Both the position numbers and the translations under genes were made by a program. The notes below the pieces were generated by a model. That model was given only the letters and a program-made list of their open reading frames with translations. It had not been told where the DNA came from and searched no databases. A DNA stretch of 64,000 bases from Ga0077527 sp964533495 (GTDB lineage Bacteria; Pseudomonadota; Gammaproteobacteria; Burkholderiales; SG8-41). The stretch is from positions 11,242 to 75,241 of the forward strand of contig CAZHJU010000012.1 in NCBI GenBank assembly GCA_964533495.1, written 5' to 3'. Positions 50,421-58,351 of this stretch are shown piece by piece (within the stretch, counting starts at the first letter, position 1; each line of letters begins with the position of its first letter).

Positions 50421-51431
50421 TTATTTTTTGGTGCCGAGCCTGGACAGGTTTTCCTGCGTGTAGCGGACGCCGGTTTCTTTCTGGACGACGCGCACATCGC
50501 GCCAGTGCTCGAGGTAATTGATCGGGCCGAAACGTTCGGTATCCTTGAATTCCTTGGCGAGGGCCGAGCTCCTGAAATTGAAGCTCATGAACGCTTCGCG
50601 GATCCTTTCCTGGAGCGCGGGCGGCAGGTTGTGCGCGATGCCGTAGGCCGTGCGCGGGAAAGGCGCCGACTCCCACACCACGCGCACCGCGTCGGGCTTG
50701 AACATGCCGCGCGCCGCCATGCGGTCGATCACCGACGAGGCGATCGGCGCGGCATCGTAATCGCGGTTGACCACGCCCATGATCGAATTGTCGTGCTTCC
50801 CGGAATAGATCACTTCGTAATCCTTGCCGGGCACGATGCCCATCGCCTTGAACAGCGCACGCGGCGCGGTGTCGCCGGAGTTGGACGAAGGTGAGACATG
50901 GGCGACGCGCTTGCCCTTGAGATCGGCCACGCTCTTGATGCTGCTGTCGCGCTGGGTGATCAGGCGCAGCGTGTAGCCCACGCTGCGGTCGCCCTGGCGT
51001 TCCATGCCGGCCAGCGGCACGAATCCCGCGAGATTGACCGCGAAAGGTGTCGGCCCGGAGGCGACGCCGGCGATGTGCAGGCGGCCCGAACGCATCGCCT
51101 CCACCTGCGCCGCGTAGGATTCGGCGGGGAACCAGCGGATGCGCTTGCCCGTCACCTTGGACAGGTGGGCGAGGAAGTCGGCGAACACGTTCTCGTAGAC
51201 GGCGGGGTCCTCGACCGGCGTGTACGAAAACACCAGGGTCGCCGGGTCCTGCCAGGCCTTGGGATCCTTGGGCGTATCAGCGACCAGGTCCTTGTTCTCG
51301 TCGCAATAACGCTGATCAAGGTCGCCGCGATGGCTGCAGGCGGGCTGCGCCCGGACCGCATCGGGCGCAAACAGGCCTATCGCTGCAATCAGTGCGCAAA
51401 CGGCACCCAAGCTGCTGTCGATGAATCGCAT
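50421..51431 (-). CDS. phnD: Phosphonate-type ABC transporter substrate-binding protein PhnD
   Basis: A 336-residue periplasmic binding protein. Signal peptide MRFIDSSLGAVCALIAAIGLFAPDAVRAQ; then a short segment with two cysteines (ACSHRGDLDQRYCDENKDL) not usual for PhnD; the core FSYTPVEDPAVYENVFADFLAHLSKVTGKRIRWFPAESYAAQVEAM, LKGKRVAHVSPSSNSGDTAPRAL and YDAAPIASSVIDRM follow the PhnD/PtxB family. First gene of the phnD-phnC-phnE-phnE-HAD operon. No C-P lyase, phosphonatase or phosphite dehydrogenase gene is present in the window. Confidence 0.88.
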   Translation of the reverse strand: MRFIDSSLGAVCALIAAIGLFAPDAVRAQPACSHRGDLDQRYCDENKDLVADTPKDPKAWQDPATLVFSYTPVEDPAVYENVFADFLAHLSKVTGKRIRWFPAESYAAQVEAMRSGRLHIAGVASGPTPFAVNLAGFVPLAGMERQGDRSVGYTLRLITQRDSSIKSVADLKGKRVAHVSPSSNSGDTAPRALFKAMGIVPGKDYEVIYSGKHDNSIMGVVNRDYDAAPIASSVIDRMAARGMFKPDAVRVVWESAPFPRTAYGIAHNLPPALQERIREAFMSFNFRSSALAKEFKDTERFGPINYLEHWRDVRVVQKETGVRYTQENLSRLGTKK

Positions 51432-51606
51432 GACGGATCCTCCTGAGATTTGTGCGGGGCTTGATGTTTTGGCACATCGGGCATGGCGTAATTTTGTCCC
51501 CGCGCTCCCGCTTTATATGCCAAGTACCGCCATATCGCAACATGCCTTCATGGCCGGGTTCGCGGCCGTCCCAAACGGCGTCACCGCGGGCCTGAGCGCC
51601 GTCCGC

Positions 51607-52182
51607 TCAGAATCCGGCCAGGCTGCCCGCCCCGAGCAGCGTGGCGATGCCGAGCAGGGCGAAGACCGCGGCGGCGACGCGGTGCATCGCCGTCACCGGC
51701 ATGTGGTGGGCGATGCGGTCGCCGCACAGGACCGCGGGAACGTTGGCGATCATCATGCCGAGGGTGGTGCCGCCGACGACGGCGGCAAACGCCTGGTACT
51801 GCGCGGCCAGCGCCACCGTCGCGACCTGGGTCTTGTCACCCATCTCCGCGAGGAAGAAGGCGACCAGCGTGCAGCCGAACACGCCCAGTTTCAGCAGCCG
51901 CGTATCCTCCGCGTCGAGCCGGTCCGGAACCAGCATCCATGCCGCCATCGCGATGAATGAGAGGCCGAGGAGCCAGCGCAGCGCCTCCGGCCCGATCAGC
52001 AGCGTGATCCAGCCGCCGACCGCGCCCGCGAGCGCGTGGTTGGCCAGCGTGGCCACCAGGATGCCGGCGATGATCGGCCACGGCCTGCGGAATTTCGCCG
52101 CGAGCAGGAAGGACAGCAACTGCGTCTTGTCGCCGATTTCAGCAAGGGCGACGATGCCGGTGGAGATGAAAAAGGCTTCCAA
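51607..52182 (-). CDS. UPF0016/GDT1-family manganese exporter
   Basis: A 191-residue membrane protein with two copies of the family motif E-x-G-D-K-T-Q: ALAEIGDKTQLLSF and FLAEMGDKTQVATV, in an inverted repeat of three helices each. The family (TMEM165/GDT1, bacterial MneA) exports Mn2+ (and Ca2+). The gene is preceded by a yybP-ykoY-type leader, so expression should rise with manganese. Standalone gene with about 175 bases of unremarkable sequence between it and phnD. Confidence 0.9.
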   Translation of the reverse strand: MEAFFISTGIVALAEIGDKTQLLSFLLAAKFRRPWPIIAGILVATLANHALAGAVGGWITLLIGPEALRWLLGLSFIAMAAWMLVPDRLDAEDTRLLKLGVFGCTLVAFFLAEMGDKTQVATVALAAQYQAFAAVVGGTTLGMMIANVPAVLCGDRIAHHMPVTAMHRVAAAVFALLGIATLLGAGSLAGF

Positions 52183-52204
52183 ACGAATGTTCCCGGGCCG
52201 GAAG

Positions 52205-52350
52205 AAGACGGATGACCATGTCGCTCCCCGGCCGTTGCAGAGGCGGCATGGTCAACGGTCTTGCCAGGTTCGGGAACCGTCTGCGCCATGGCCGGACGGC
52301 CAAGCATGTTGACGCAGACACCTCTCAGGAGGGCGGCTACTCCCCGATGA
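52205..52350 (-). ncRNA. yybP-ykoY manganese riboswitch
   Basis: Read on the minus strand upstream of the UPF0016 gene: CATCGGGGAGTAGCC, then TCTGCGTCAACATGCTTGGCCG, then GCGCAGACGGTTCCCGAACC followed by TGGCAAGACCG. These are the conserved boxes of the yybP-ykoY aptamer (GGGGAGUAGC, GUCAACAU, ACCUGGCAAGACC). The two halves are joined by a GCGTC/GCAGAC stem. Downstream a long hairpin GACCATG ... CATGGTC (52214-52253) could be the expression platform before the start codon. In this family Mn2+ binding turns on the exporter gene. Confidence 0.85.
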
Positions 52351-52414
52351 CGGCGCGATTCTAGCCGCGCGCCGCCGGGCTGTCCATGCGCATGGAGGCG
52401 GGCCGGTCGCCGCT

Positions 52415-52858
52415 TCAGCCGCGGGCCCGCGAACGCGCGAGCATCACCTGGGTGTTGGGCACGTGGAGCAGGTGCGCGATCTTGCGCACGAAATGGTCCT
52501 CGTACGGGTCGAGCGGCGCATGGGCGTAGGCGATGCGCCACAGGTGTTCGATCAGATCCACGCGCTGTGCCATCGAAAAGTCGCGCTTGATCGTTGTCAC
52601 CTGCGCGTAATACGAGGTCAGGCGGCCGGTCCTGCCGCGGGCCTCCGCCAGCAGCGCGGCGCATCCGGCGGCGTCCAGTCCGAACAGGCCGGCCAGCGCG
52701 CGCTCCGCCGCCGCCAGCTCCGCGTCGTGGGTCTCGAGGTCTACGCGGGTGGATTCGTGCAGCAGCACCGCCACCGCGAGCTGCAGCTGGCGGTGCCCGG
52801 AACCGGGCGTCGCGCCGCCGCCGGCTTCGTCGAACAGCCGTTTCAGCGCCCTCAGCAT
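52415..52858 (-). CDS. TerB-family protein
   Basis: A 147-residue helical protein of the TerB/tellurite-resistance-like fold: LQLAVAVLLHESTRVDLETHDAELAAAERALAGLFGLD, YAQVTTIKRDFSMAQRVDLIEHLWRIAYAHAPLDPYEDHFVRKIAHLLHV. The D-x-x-E-D metal-binding pattern DPYEDHFVRKIA is the family hallmark. Function is uncertain; no tellurite operon is nearby. It is 10 bases downstream of a small TfoX-like gene on the same strand. Confidence 0.8.
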   Translation of the reverse strand: MLRALKRLFDEAGGGATPGSGHRQLQLAVAVLLHESTRVDLETHDAELAAAERALAGLFGLDAAGCAALLAEARGRTGRLTSYYAQVTTIKRDFSMAQRVDLIEHLWRIAYAHAPLDPYEDHFVRKIAHLLHVPNTQVMLARSRARG

Positions 52859-52868
52859 TCCGGGGCGC

Positions 52869-53207
52869 CTAGCGCGAACGCGCGGTTTTCACGAAGTCGA
52901 GCGAGGCCCGGAACAGTTCCAGGTCCTTTTCATAATCCGCCGCGTCGGCGCGGTCGATCTGCACCCACTCCCGCGTGCCGGCGATGCCGCCCGGCTGGAA
53001 CGCGCTGGTGTTGTCGCGGGAGAACTGCAGTTCCGTCGCCACCGCCGCGGGCAGGCGCAGGCCGACGCCGCTGCCGTTGATGCAGGCGAACATCCGGTCG
53101 CTGACGAAATAGGCGTCGAGGCCGTTGATCCTGCGGGCGCTGACGCCGGGGAGTTTCAGCAGCAGCGCGTCGAGCTGCGGTTTGGGGCCGGCCTTGGTGT
53201 TGTCCAT
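52869..53207 (-). CDS. Small hypothetical protein, TfoX/YjbR-like
   Basis: A 112-residue protein without signal peptide or membrane helices: LKLPGVSARRINGLDAYFVSDRMFACINGSGVGLRLP, VQIDRADAADYEKDLELFRASLDFV. The pattern of a Gly-Leu-containing strand followed by MFACI and GLRLP resembles TfoX-N/YjbR-type folds used by small DNA-related proteins, but the match is weak. Likely co-transcribed with the TerB-family gene. Confidence 0.6.
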   Translation of the reverse strand: MDNTKAGPKPQLDALLLKLPGVSARRINGLDAYFVSDRMFACINGSGVGLRLPAAVATELQFSRDNTSAFQPGGIAGTREWVQIDRADAADYEKDLELFRASLDFVKTARSR

Positions 53208-53295
53208 GTCTGGGGAATGTTCCGGGAATTGCTGGATGTGGCAGGATTATAAACACCGCCCGTCTTGCCGCGGACGGGTTGCCGGCCGGTGCGTC

Positions 53296-53312
53296 TGTAA
53301 CGTTTTCTTACA
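53296..53312. promoter_or_regulatory. Inverted repeat upstream of the Spy-like gene
   Basis: TGTAA, seven bases CGTTTTC, then TTACA: a symmetric site in the 200-base region before the Spy-like chaperone gene. Envelope-stress response regulators often bind such TGTAA-type half sites, but no regulator can be assigned here. Confidence 0.3.
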
Positions 53313-53409
53313 TCATCGCGAGGAACGCCCCGGGTTTTTCCGGGCTCTCAACCACAGAGCCTTCCATGTCGGGAGGACGTGAAGTCGTAAAACCAATCGG
53401 AGGTCAATG

Positions 53410-53952
53410 ATGAACAAACTGATCATGAGCACTCTCGTTGCTGCCGGTTTTGCCGCCGCAGTGCCGCTGGCCATCGCGCAGGCGAACCCGCCGGCCGCCG
53501 GCCAGGGCCAGCACGCGCAACATGGACAGCGTGGCTACCACGGCCACCACGGCAAACAGGCGTTCCGCATGCCCGGCGAACGCGTCGAGGCGCGCTTGGC
53601 CTACATGAAGACCGCGCTGAAGATCACCGATGCGCAGCAGCCGCAGTGGGATGCCTTCGCCGGCGTGATGCGCAAGCAGGCGAAGGAGGCCGATGCGCGG
53701 ATCCAGTCGCACCGCGAAAAACGCGCCGCGAACACCGAGCGCAAGCGCCCGACCGCGATCGAGCGGCTGGAACTGCGCCAGCAGTTCATGGTCACGGCCT
53801 CGGAGCGGATCGGCGAGCGGCTCGCCGCGCAGAAGCCGCTCTACGCGGCGTTGTCGCCCGAGCAGCAGCAGATCGCTGACCGGCTGTTCGCGGGCCGCGG
53901 CGGCAAGCACGGCGGCCGCGGCGGGCGCCACGGCGGACACGGCCGGGCGTAA
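53410..53952 (+). CDS. Spy/CpxP-family periplasmic chaperone
   Basis: A 180-residue secreted protein. Signal peptide MNKLIMSTLVAAGFAAAVPLAIAQ; then a His/Gly/Gln-rich linker (HAQHGQRGYHGHHGKQ), a four-helix LTxxQ-type core (LAYMKTALKITDAQQPQWDAFAGVM, ALSPEQQQIADRLF) and a Gly/His/Arg-rich tail. The His-rich ends may bind metal. GGAGG is five bases before the second of two adjacent ATGs, so 53410 was chosen over 53407. A strong terminator follows. Confidence 0.82.
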   Translation: MNKLIMSTLVAAGFAAAVPLAIAQANPPAAGQGQHAQHGQRGYHGHHGKQAFRMPGERVEARLAYMKTALKITDAQQPQWDAFAGVMRKQAKEADARIQSHREKRAANTERKRPTAIERLELRQQFMVTASERIGERLAAQKPLYAALSPEQQQIADRLFAGRGGKHGGRGGRHGGHGRA

Positions 53953-53981
53953 GCTGCGGCACCGGAGCAGTGTGTGACAGG

Positions 53982-54014
53982 ACGGGGACGGCGCAAGCCG
54001 TCCCCGTTTTCTTT
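53982..54014 (+). terminator. Rho-independent terminator after the Spy-like gene
   Basis: Perfect 11-base stem ACGGGGACGGC / GCCGTCCCCGT with a GCAA tetraloop, followed by TTTCTTT. It lies 30 bases after the stop codon. Confidence 0.9.
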
Positions 54015-54136
54015 GGGAAGGCGAACGGGAGACCGCATTACATCGTGGACGGCGGGCGCCGGCGGCAGGGTCCTGACTTACAATACCGGGGGCAATACCA
54101 GCCGCCGTTTTTCCTTCCTCCGACACCGATTCCCGC

Positions 54137-55507
54137 ATGACCACACTCGCAGAACGCCTCGGCGCCTGGGCCGCCGACCTCCGTTACGAAGACCTGCCCC
54201 CGGAAGTCGTCCACCAGGCCAAACGCATGATCGTCGACACCGTCGGCTGCGTGCTCGGCGGCTGCGACAGCGAACCCGCGCGCATCGCGCTGGCGCAGGC
54301 CGCCACCGTCACCAGCACGGAGCCGGCGACCATCCTCTGCACCGGCGCGCGGACCAGTCCCGACCTCGCGGTGTTCGCCAACGGCGTGATGATCCGCTAC
54401 CTCGATTTCAACGACGGCTACATCGGCCGCGAGGCGGGGCATCCCAGCGACAGCATCGCCGCGCTGCTGACCGCCGCCGAGATCGGCCGCGCGGACGGCC
54501 GCGAACTGATCGTCGCGACGGTGATCGCCTACGAAATGTTCTGCCGCATGTGCGACATCGTGAACTTCAAGCCGATGGGTTTCGACCACACCACCATCGG
54601 CGCGATGGCGAGCGTGCTCGGCGCCGCGCGGCTGATGGGCCTCGACCGCGCGCAGATCGCCACCGCGCTGAGCATCACCGTCGCCGCCAACGTCGCGCTC
54701 TACCAGACGCGCATCGGCAACGTCTCGATGTGGAAGGGATGCGCCTATGCCAACGCCAGCCGCAACGCGATCTTCTTCGCGCAGATGGCGAAGCGCGGCA
54801 TGACCGGCCCGGCGCCGGTGTTCGAGGGGCGCGGCGGCTATTTCGTCGCCGTGACGCGCCAGCCCTTCGAACTCGCGCCCTTCGGCGGCAAAGACAATCC
54901 GTCGTTCAGGATCATGGACTGCCTGATCAAGCGCTATCCGCTGGGCCAGTACTCGCAGTCGGTGGTGCATGCCGCGCTGGAGGCGCGCGCCAGGATCAAG
55001 AATATCGACGACATCTCCGAAATCCACGTGCGCACGCTGCACACCGCCGTCGAGATGATGGCCGGCGATCCCGACAAGTGGACGCCCGCCAACCGCGAAA
55101 CCGCCGACCACAGCATGCCCTACACCGCGGGCGTCGCGCTGAAATACGGCGCGGTCGACATTCCGTACTTCGAGGACCCGTACCTGCACGATCCGGAACT
55201 GCTGGCGCTGGTCGCGAAAATAAAATGCACGGTGTCGGAAGAGGCGAACAGGCGCGAGCCCGAAGCGATGCTCTGTGACATGGACGTCGTGATGAAAAAC
55301 GGGACACGCGAAGCGATCCGCGTCGAATATCACCGCGGCCATCCGAAGAATCCGATGACCGATGCCGAGATCGAAGAAAAATTCCGGCCGCTCGCCGCGG
55401 GCGTGCTGCCGGCACCGCAGGTCGATGCATTGCTGCAACGGCTGTGGACGCTCGATGCCTTGCCGGAGATGAAACCGCTGTTTGAACTGACCTGTAACAG
55501 GAGTTAG
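54137..55507 (+). CDS. MmgE/PrpD-family protein
   Basis: A 456-residue member of the 2-methylcitrate dehydratase/iminodisuccinate/cis-aconitate decarboxylase family: LPPEVVHQAKRMIVDTVGCVLGG, MIRYLDFNDGYIGREAGHPSDSIAALLTAAEIG, FDHTTIGAMASVLGAARLMGLD, NRETADHSMPYTAGVALKYG, and HRGHPKNPMTDAEIEEKFRPLA at the C-terminus. Length is typical for PrpD. No prpB or prpC is nearby, so methylcitrate is not a secure substrate; many Bug-linked PrpD homologues act on other hydroxy acids. It is followed 5 bases later by Bug receptor 8. Confidence 0.9.
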   Translation: MTTLAERLGAWAADLRYEDLPPEVVHQAKRMIVDTVGCVLGGCDSEPARIALAQAATVTSTEPATILCTGARTSPDLAVFANGVMIRYLDFNDGYIGREAGHPSDSIAALLTAAEIGRADGRELIVATVIAYEMFCRMCDIVNFKPMGFDHTTIGAMASVLGAARLMGLDRAQIATALSITVAANVALYQTRIGNVSMWKGCAYANASRNAIFFAQMAKRGMTGPAPVFEGRGGYFVAVTRQPFELAPFGGKDNPSFRIMDCLIKRYPLGQYSQSVVHAALEARARIKNIDDISEIHVRTLHTAVEMMAGDPDKWTPANRETADHSMPYTAGVALKYGAVDIPYFEDPYLHDPELLALVAKIKCTVSEEANRREPEAMLCDMDVVMKNGTREAIRVEYHRGHPKNPMTDAEIEEKFRPLAAGVLPAPQVDALLQRLWTLDALPEMKPLFELTCNRS

Positions 55508-55541
55508 AAAATATGTTTAAAAACAAATACTTATATAATTT
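55506..55541 (+). repeat. AT-rich dispersed repeat, copy E
   Basis: GAAAATATG, then TTTAAAAACAAATACTTATA, then TAATTTT. It begins at the PrpD stop codon. Its ATG is the start codon of Bug receptor 8 and its bases encode MFKNKYLYNF. Confidence 0.78.
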
Positions 55542-56505
55542 TGCCATTGCCCTCTGCGCGCTGGCGCCCGTGTTCGCCGCAATGCCCGCCCAAGCCGCCG
55601 CCGGCGACGACTATCCGTCGCGCCCGGTGCGCCTGCTGGTGCCGAACCCGCCGGGCGGCGGCAGCGACGCGGTGGCGCGCATCCTCGCGCAGAAACTTGG
55701 CGAACGCATGAACCAGCAGTTCGTCGTCGACAACCGCGCGGGCGGCGGCGGCATCATCGCCAACGAAACCGTCGCGCGCGCCAATGCCGACGGCTACACG
55801 CTGCTGCTCGCCTTCATCGGCCCGGTGGCGATCAGCCCGGCGCTGACCAAAGTACCCTACGACTCGGTGAAGGATTTCGCGCCGGTGGCGCTGGTCGCCG
55901 GCGGCCAGTACATGCTGGTGCTGCATCCCTCGGTGCCGGCGAAGTCGCTGAAGGACTTCGTTGCACACGCCAAGGCCAATCCGGGCAAGGTCAACTACGC
56001 TTCCGCCGGCAACGGCTCGCCGCTGCACCTCGCCGCGGAACTGTTCAAGTCGCGCGCCGGCGTCGACATGGTCCACGTCCCGTACAAGGGCGGCGGTCCG
56101 GCGACCACCGCGATCCTCTCGGGCGAAGTGCAGGCGGTGTTCGGCAGCCTGACCTCGGTGGTGCCGCAGGTGAAGGCCGGCAAGCTGACGCCGATCGGCG
56201 TCACCGGCGCGAAACGTTCGCAGCTCGCGCCGGAGTATCCGACCATCGCCGAGCTCGGCTATCCCGGATTCGAAATGACCTCCTGGTATGGCATCCTGCT
56301 GCCGGCGCGCACGCCGCAGGCCATCGTCGGCAAGCTCAACGCCGCCATCAACGAAGCGCTGAAGGCGAAGGATGCGACCGATGCGCTGCGCCGCCAGGGC
56401 CTCGACGCCACCGGTGGCACGCCAGCGGAATTCGCCGCCCACATCAAATCCGAACTCGCGAAGTGGGCGAAGGTGGTCAAGGACGCAGGCATCAAGGCGG
56501 ACTGA
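55513..56505 (+). CDS. Bug/TctC-family periplasmic solute receptor 8
   Basis: A 330-residue receptor. Signal peptide MFKNKYLYNFAIALCALAPVFAAMPAQAAA, with the first ten residues encoded by the AT-rich repeat copy E. Loops YPSRPVRLLVPNPPGGGSDAVAR and FVVDNRAGGGGIIANETVAR; VHVPYKGGGPATT. CAGGAG nine bases before the ATG sits in the 3' end of the PrpD gene, so translation of the two is probably coupled. Confidence 0.92.
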   Translation: MFKNKYLYNFAIALCALAPVFAAMPAQAAAGDDYPSRPVRLLVPNPPGGGSDAVARILAQKLGERMNQQFVVDNRAGGGGIIANETVARANADGYTLLLAFIGPVAISPALTKVPYDSVKDFAPVALVAGGQYMLVLHPSVPAKSLKDFVAHAKANPGKVNYASAGNGSPLHLAAELFKSRAGVDMVHVPYKGGGPATTAILSGEVQAVFGSLTSVVPQVKAGKLTPIGVTGAKRSQLAPEYPTIAELGYPGFEMTSWYGILLPARTPQAIVGKLNAAINEALKAKDATDALRRQGLDATGGTPAEFAAHIKSELAKWAKVVKDAGIKAD

Positions 56506-56553
56506 CAGGCAGGGGCGGGCTATCCGCCGTCCACCGTATCGAAGGAGTCCCAG

Positions 56554-57279
56554 TTGAAATCGACCAAGGCCTACAGCAACCCGGAATTCATGGGCAGCCG
56601 CGCGGCGCGCCCGTTGCGCATCCTGTCCGAATACCTCGAGCCGAGAACCCGTCTCGATGCCGAGCGCGTCGAGGACACCGTGGTGTTCTTCGGATCGGCG
56701 CGGCTGAAGGAAGGCAACAAGTACTACGAAGCCGCGCGCGAGCTGGCGTCGCGGCTGACGCAGTGGTCCAAGGGCCTGGACCCCGAGGGGCGCCGCCGCT
56801 TCGTCGTCTGCACCGGCGGCGGGCCGGGCATCATGGAGGCGGCCAACCGCGGCGCCTCGGAAGTGCGCGGCCGCAACGTCGGCCTCACCATCTCGCTGCC
56901 GCAGGAGGAATTCGTCAATCCGTACGTCACCCGCGAGCTCGAGTTCCATTTCCACTACTTCTTCATGCGCAAGTTCTGGTTCGCCTACCTGGCCAAGGCG
57001 CTGGTGGTGTTTCCCGGCGGCTACGGCACGCTTGACGAACTGTTCGAGGTGCTGACGCTGGTGCAGACCAAGCGCATGCACAAGCCGATGCCGATCGTGC
57101 TGTTTGGCAACGACTACTGGAACGAGGTCATCAACTTCGACGCGCTGGTGCGTCACGGCACCATCGATGCGGAGGACGTCGAGCTGATGTACCGCACCGA
57201 TTCGGTGGACGAGGCCTGCGCTTACCTGATCCGGCACCTTACCGCGGACGCATTGTCGCAGCCGGGCACGATGTTATAA
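56554..57279 (+). CDS. LOG-family nucleotide phosphoribohydrolase
   Basis: A 241-residue protein of the Lonely-guy/TIGR00730 family: TVVFFGSARL, VVCTGGGPGIMEAANRGASEV, and the active-site motif VFPGGYGTLDELFEVLTLVQT (PGGxGTxxE). It cleaves cytokinin or purine ribonucleoside 5'-monophosphates to the base. The start is a TTG at 56554 with GAAGGAG six bases upstream; no ATG fits. The stop lies within the AT-rich repeat copy F. Confidence 0.88.
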   Translation: MKSTKAYSNPEFMGSRAARPLRILSEYLEPRTRLDAERVEDTVVFFGSARLKEGNKYYEAARELASRLTQWSKGLDPEGRRRFVVCTGGGPGIMEAANRGASEVRGRNVGLTISLPQEEFVNPYVTRELEFHFHYFFMRKFWFAYLAKALVVFPGGYGTLDELFEVLTLVQTKRMHKPMPIVLFGNDYWNEVINFDALVRHGTIDAEDVELMYRTDSVDEACAYLIRHLTADALSQPGTML

Positions 57280-57313
57280 AAATATCAATAAAATCAAGTA
57301 CTTATAAAAATTT
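57275..57313 (+). repeat. AT-rich dispersed repeat, copy F
   Basis: TATAAAAATATCA, then ATAAAATCAAGTACTTATA, then AAAATT. It begins at the LOG gene stop. On the opposite strand its A/T block forms the T-rich tail of the hairpin at 57312-57344. Confidence 0.75.
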
Positions 57314-57344
57314 CCCCGGCGGAAGGGATTGTTCCGCCGGGGAA
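57305..57344 (-). terminator. Rho-independent terminator of Bug receptor 9
   Basis: Perfect 13-base inverted repeat TTCCCCGGCGGAA / TTCCGCCGGGGAA (57312-57324, 57332-57344). On the minus strand it is followed by ATTTTTATAAG, contributed by the AT-rich repeat copy F. It lies 14 bases after the receptor stop. Confidence 0.8.
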
Positions 57345-57358
57345 GGCCGGATTACGGG

Positions 57359-58351
57359 TTACTGGCGGATGTTCAGCGAGGTCGCCAGTCCGTAATAGAG
57401 TTCGTACTGTTCCTTGACGAAGGCGTAGCTTTCCTCCGGCGAGCGGATCGCCGGCACGCCGCCGATGCGCGCGTTGCCGGTCTGCCACTCCGGATCCTTC
57501 GCCAGTTGCTGGAACACCTTGACCCATTGCGCCACCACCGGCTTCGGCAGTCCCGCCGGGCCCATCAGCGCGGTCCAGCCGACGAGTTTCTCCATCTCCG
57601 GGAATCCCGCCTCGCGCGCGCTCGGCACGCCGGGCGCCTCGTTGATCCGGTCCGGCGACGCCATCACGCCGCGCAGGCGTCCCGACTTGATGTGCGGCAC
57701 CAGCGTCGTCGCGTTGTTGCAGGCGAAATCGACCTGGCCGCCCATCACCGCGGTGGTGACTTCGCCGCCGCTCTTGTAATGGATGCCGACCGCATGGTCC
57801 TTGGTCAGCTTCGCCAGCGTCATCCAGTACTGCGCCGCCATGTTCTGCACCGTCCCCGGGCCGGCGGTGGAGAAGTTGAGCTTGCCCGGCTGCTTGCGGA
57901 TCGCTTCCATCAGGTCCCGGGCGTTGCGGTAGGACGATTCCGCGCGCACGAAACAGACCGAAGGGTTCAGCTCGATCAGCGACAGCATCGTGAACTCGTT
58001 CCACTTGTAGTTCAGCTTCGAGTCGATGGCCGGCAGGATCGCATGCGTGGCGATCCGCGCGACCAGCAGCGTGTAGCCGTCGGGCTGCGCGGCCTTGACG
58101 TAGCTGGTGCCGATCGCGCCGGAGGCGCCGACGCGGTTCACCGGGATGATGTTGGTCTTGTGGTCGAGGTACTTGGTCGCCACCAGCCCGACGTTGCGTC
58201 CCGAGAGGTCGGAATCGCCGCCGGCGCCGAAGGGAATCACGAACTGGATCGGCTTGCTCGGATACGGCGCGGCGGACTGCGCCTGGGCGACGGACGAAAA
58301 AATCATTGCTGCGGCACAACATGCGGATGCGGTTGCTGTGAAGCGATACAT
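57359..58351 (-). CDS. Bug/TctC-family solute receptor 9 (divergent)
   Basis: A 330-residue receptor. Signal peptide MYRFTATASACCAAAMIFSSVAQAQ; loops YPSKPIQFVIPFGAGGDSDLSGRNVG and IIPVNRVGASGAIGTSYVK, where the usual D of DNR is missing (V-N-R). IHYKSGGEVTTAVMGGQVDF replaces the common PYKG. It is the most divergent receptor in the window and may bind a different class of ligand. GGAGGGG precedes the ATG at 58351. Confidence 0.88.
   Translation of the reverse strand: MYRFTATASACCAAAMIFSSVAQAQSAAPYPSKPIQFVIPFGAGGDSDLSGRNVGLVATKYLDHKTNIIPVNRVGASGAIGTSYVKAAQPDGYTLLVARIATHAILPAIDSKLNYKWNEFTMLSLIELNPSVCFVRAESSYRNARDLMEAIRKQPGKLNFSTAGPGTVQNMAAQYWMTLAKLTKDHAVGIHYKSGGEVTTAVMGGQVDFACNNATTLVPHIKSGRLRGVMASPDRINEAPGVPSAREAGFPEMEKLVGWTALMGPAGLPKPVVAQWVKVFQQLAKDPEWQTGNARIGGVPAIRSPEESYAFVKEQYELYYGLATSLNIRQ

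Noticed and set aside
54137..55507. A methylcitrate cycle locus
   Set aside because: No prpB, prpC or acnM gene is adjacent; the neighbour is a Bug receptor, so only the PrpD family was called.
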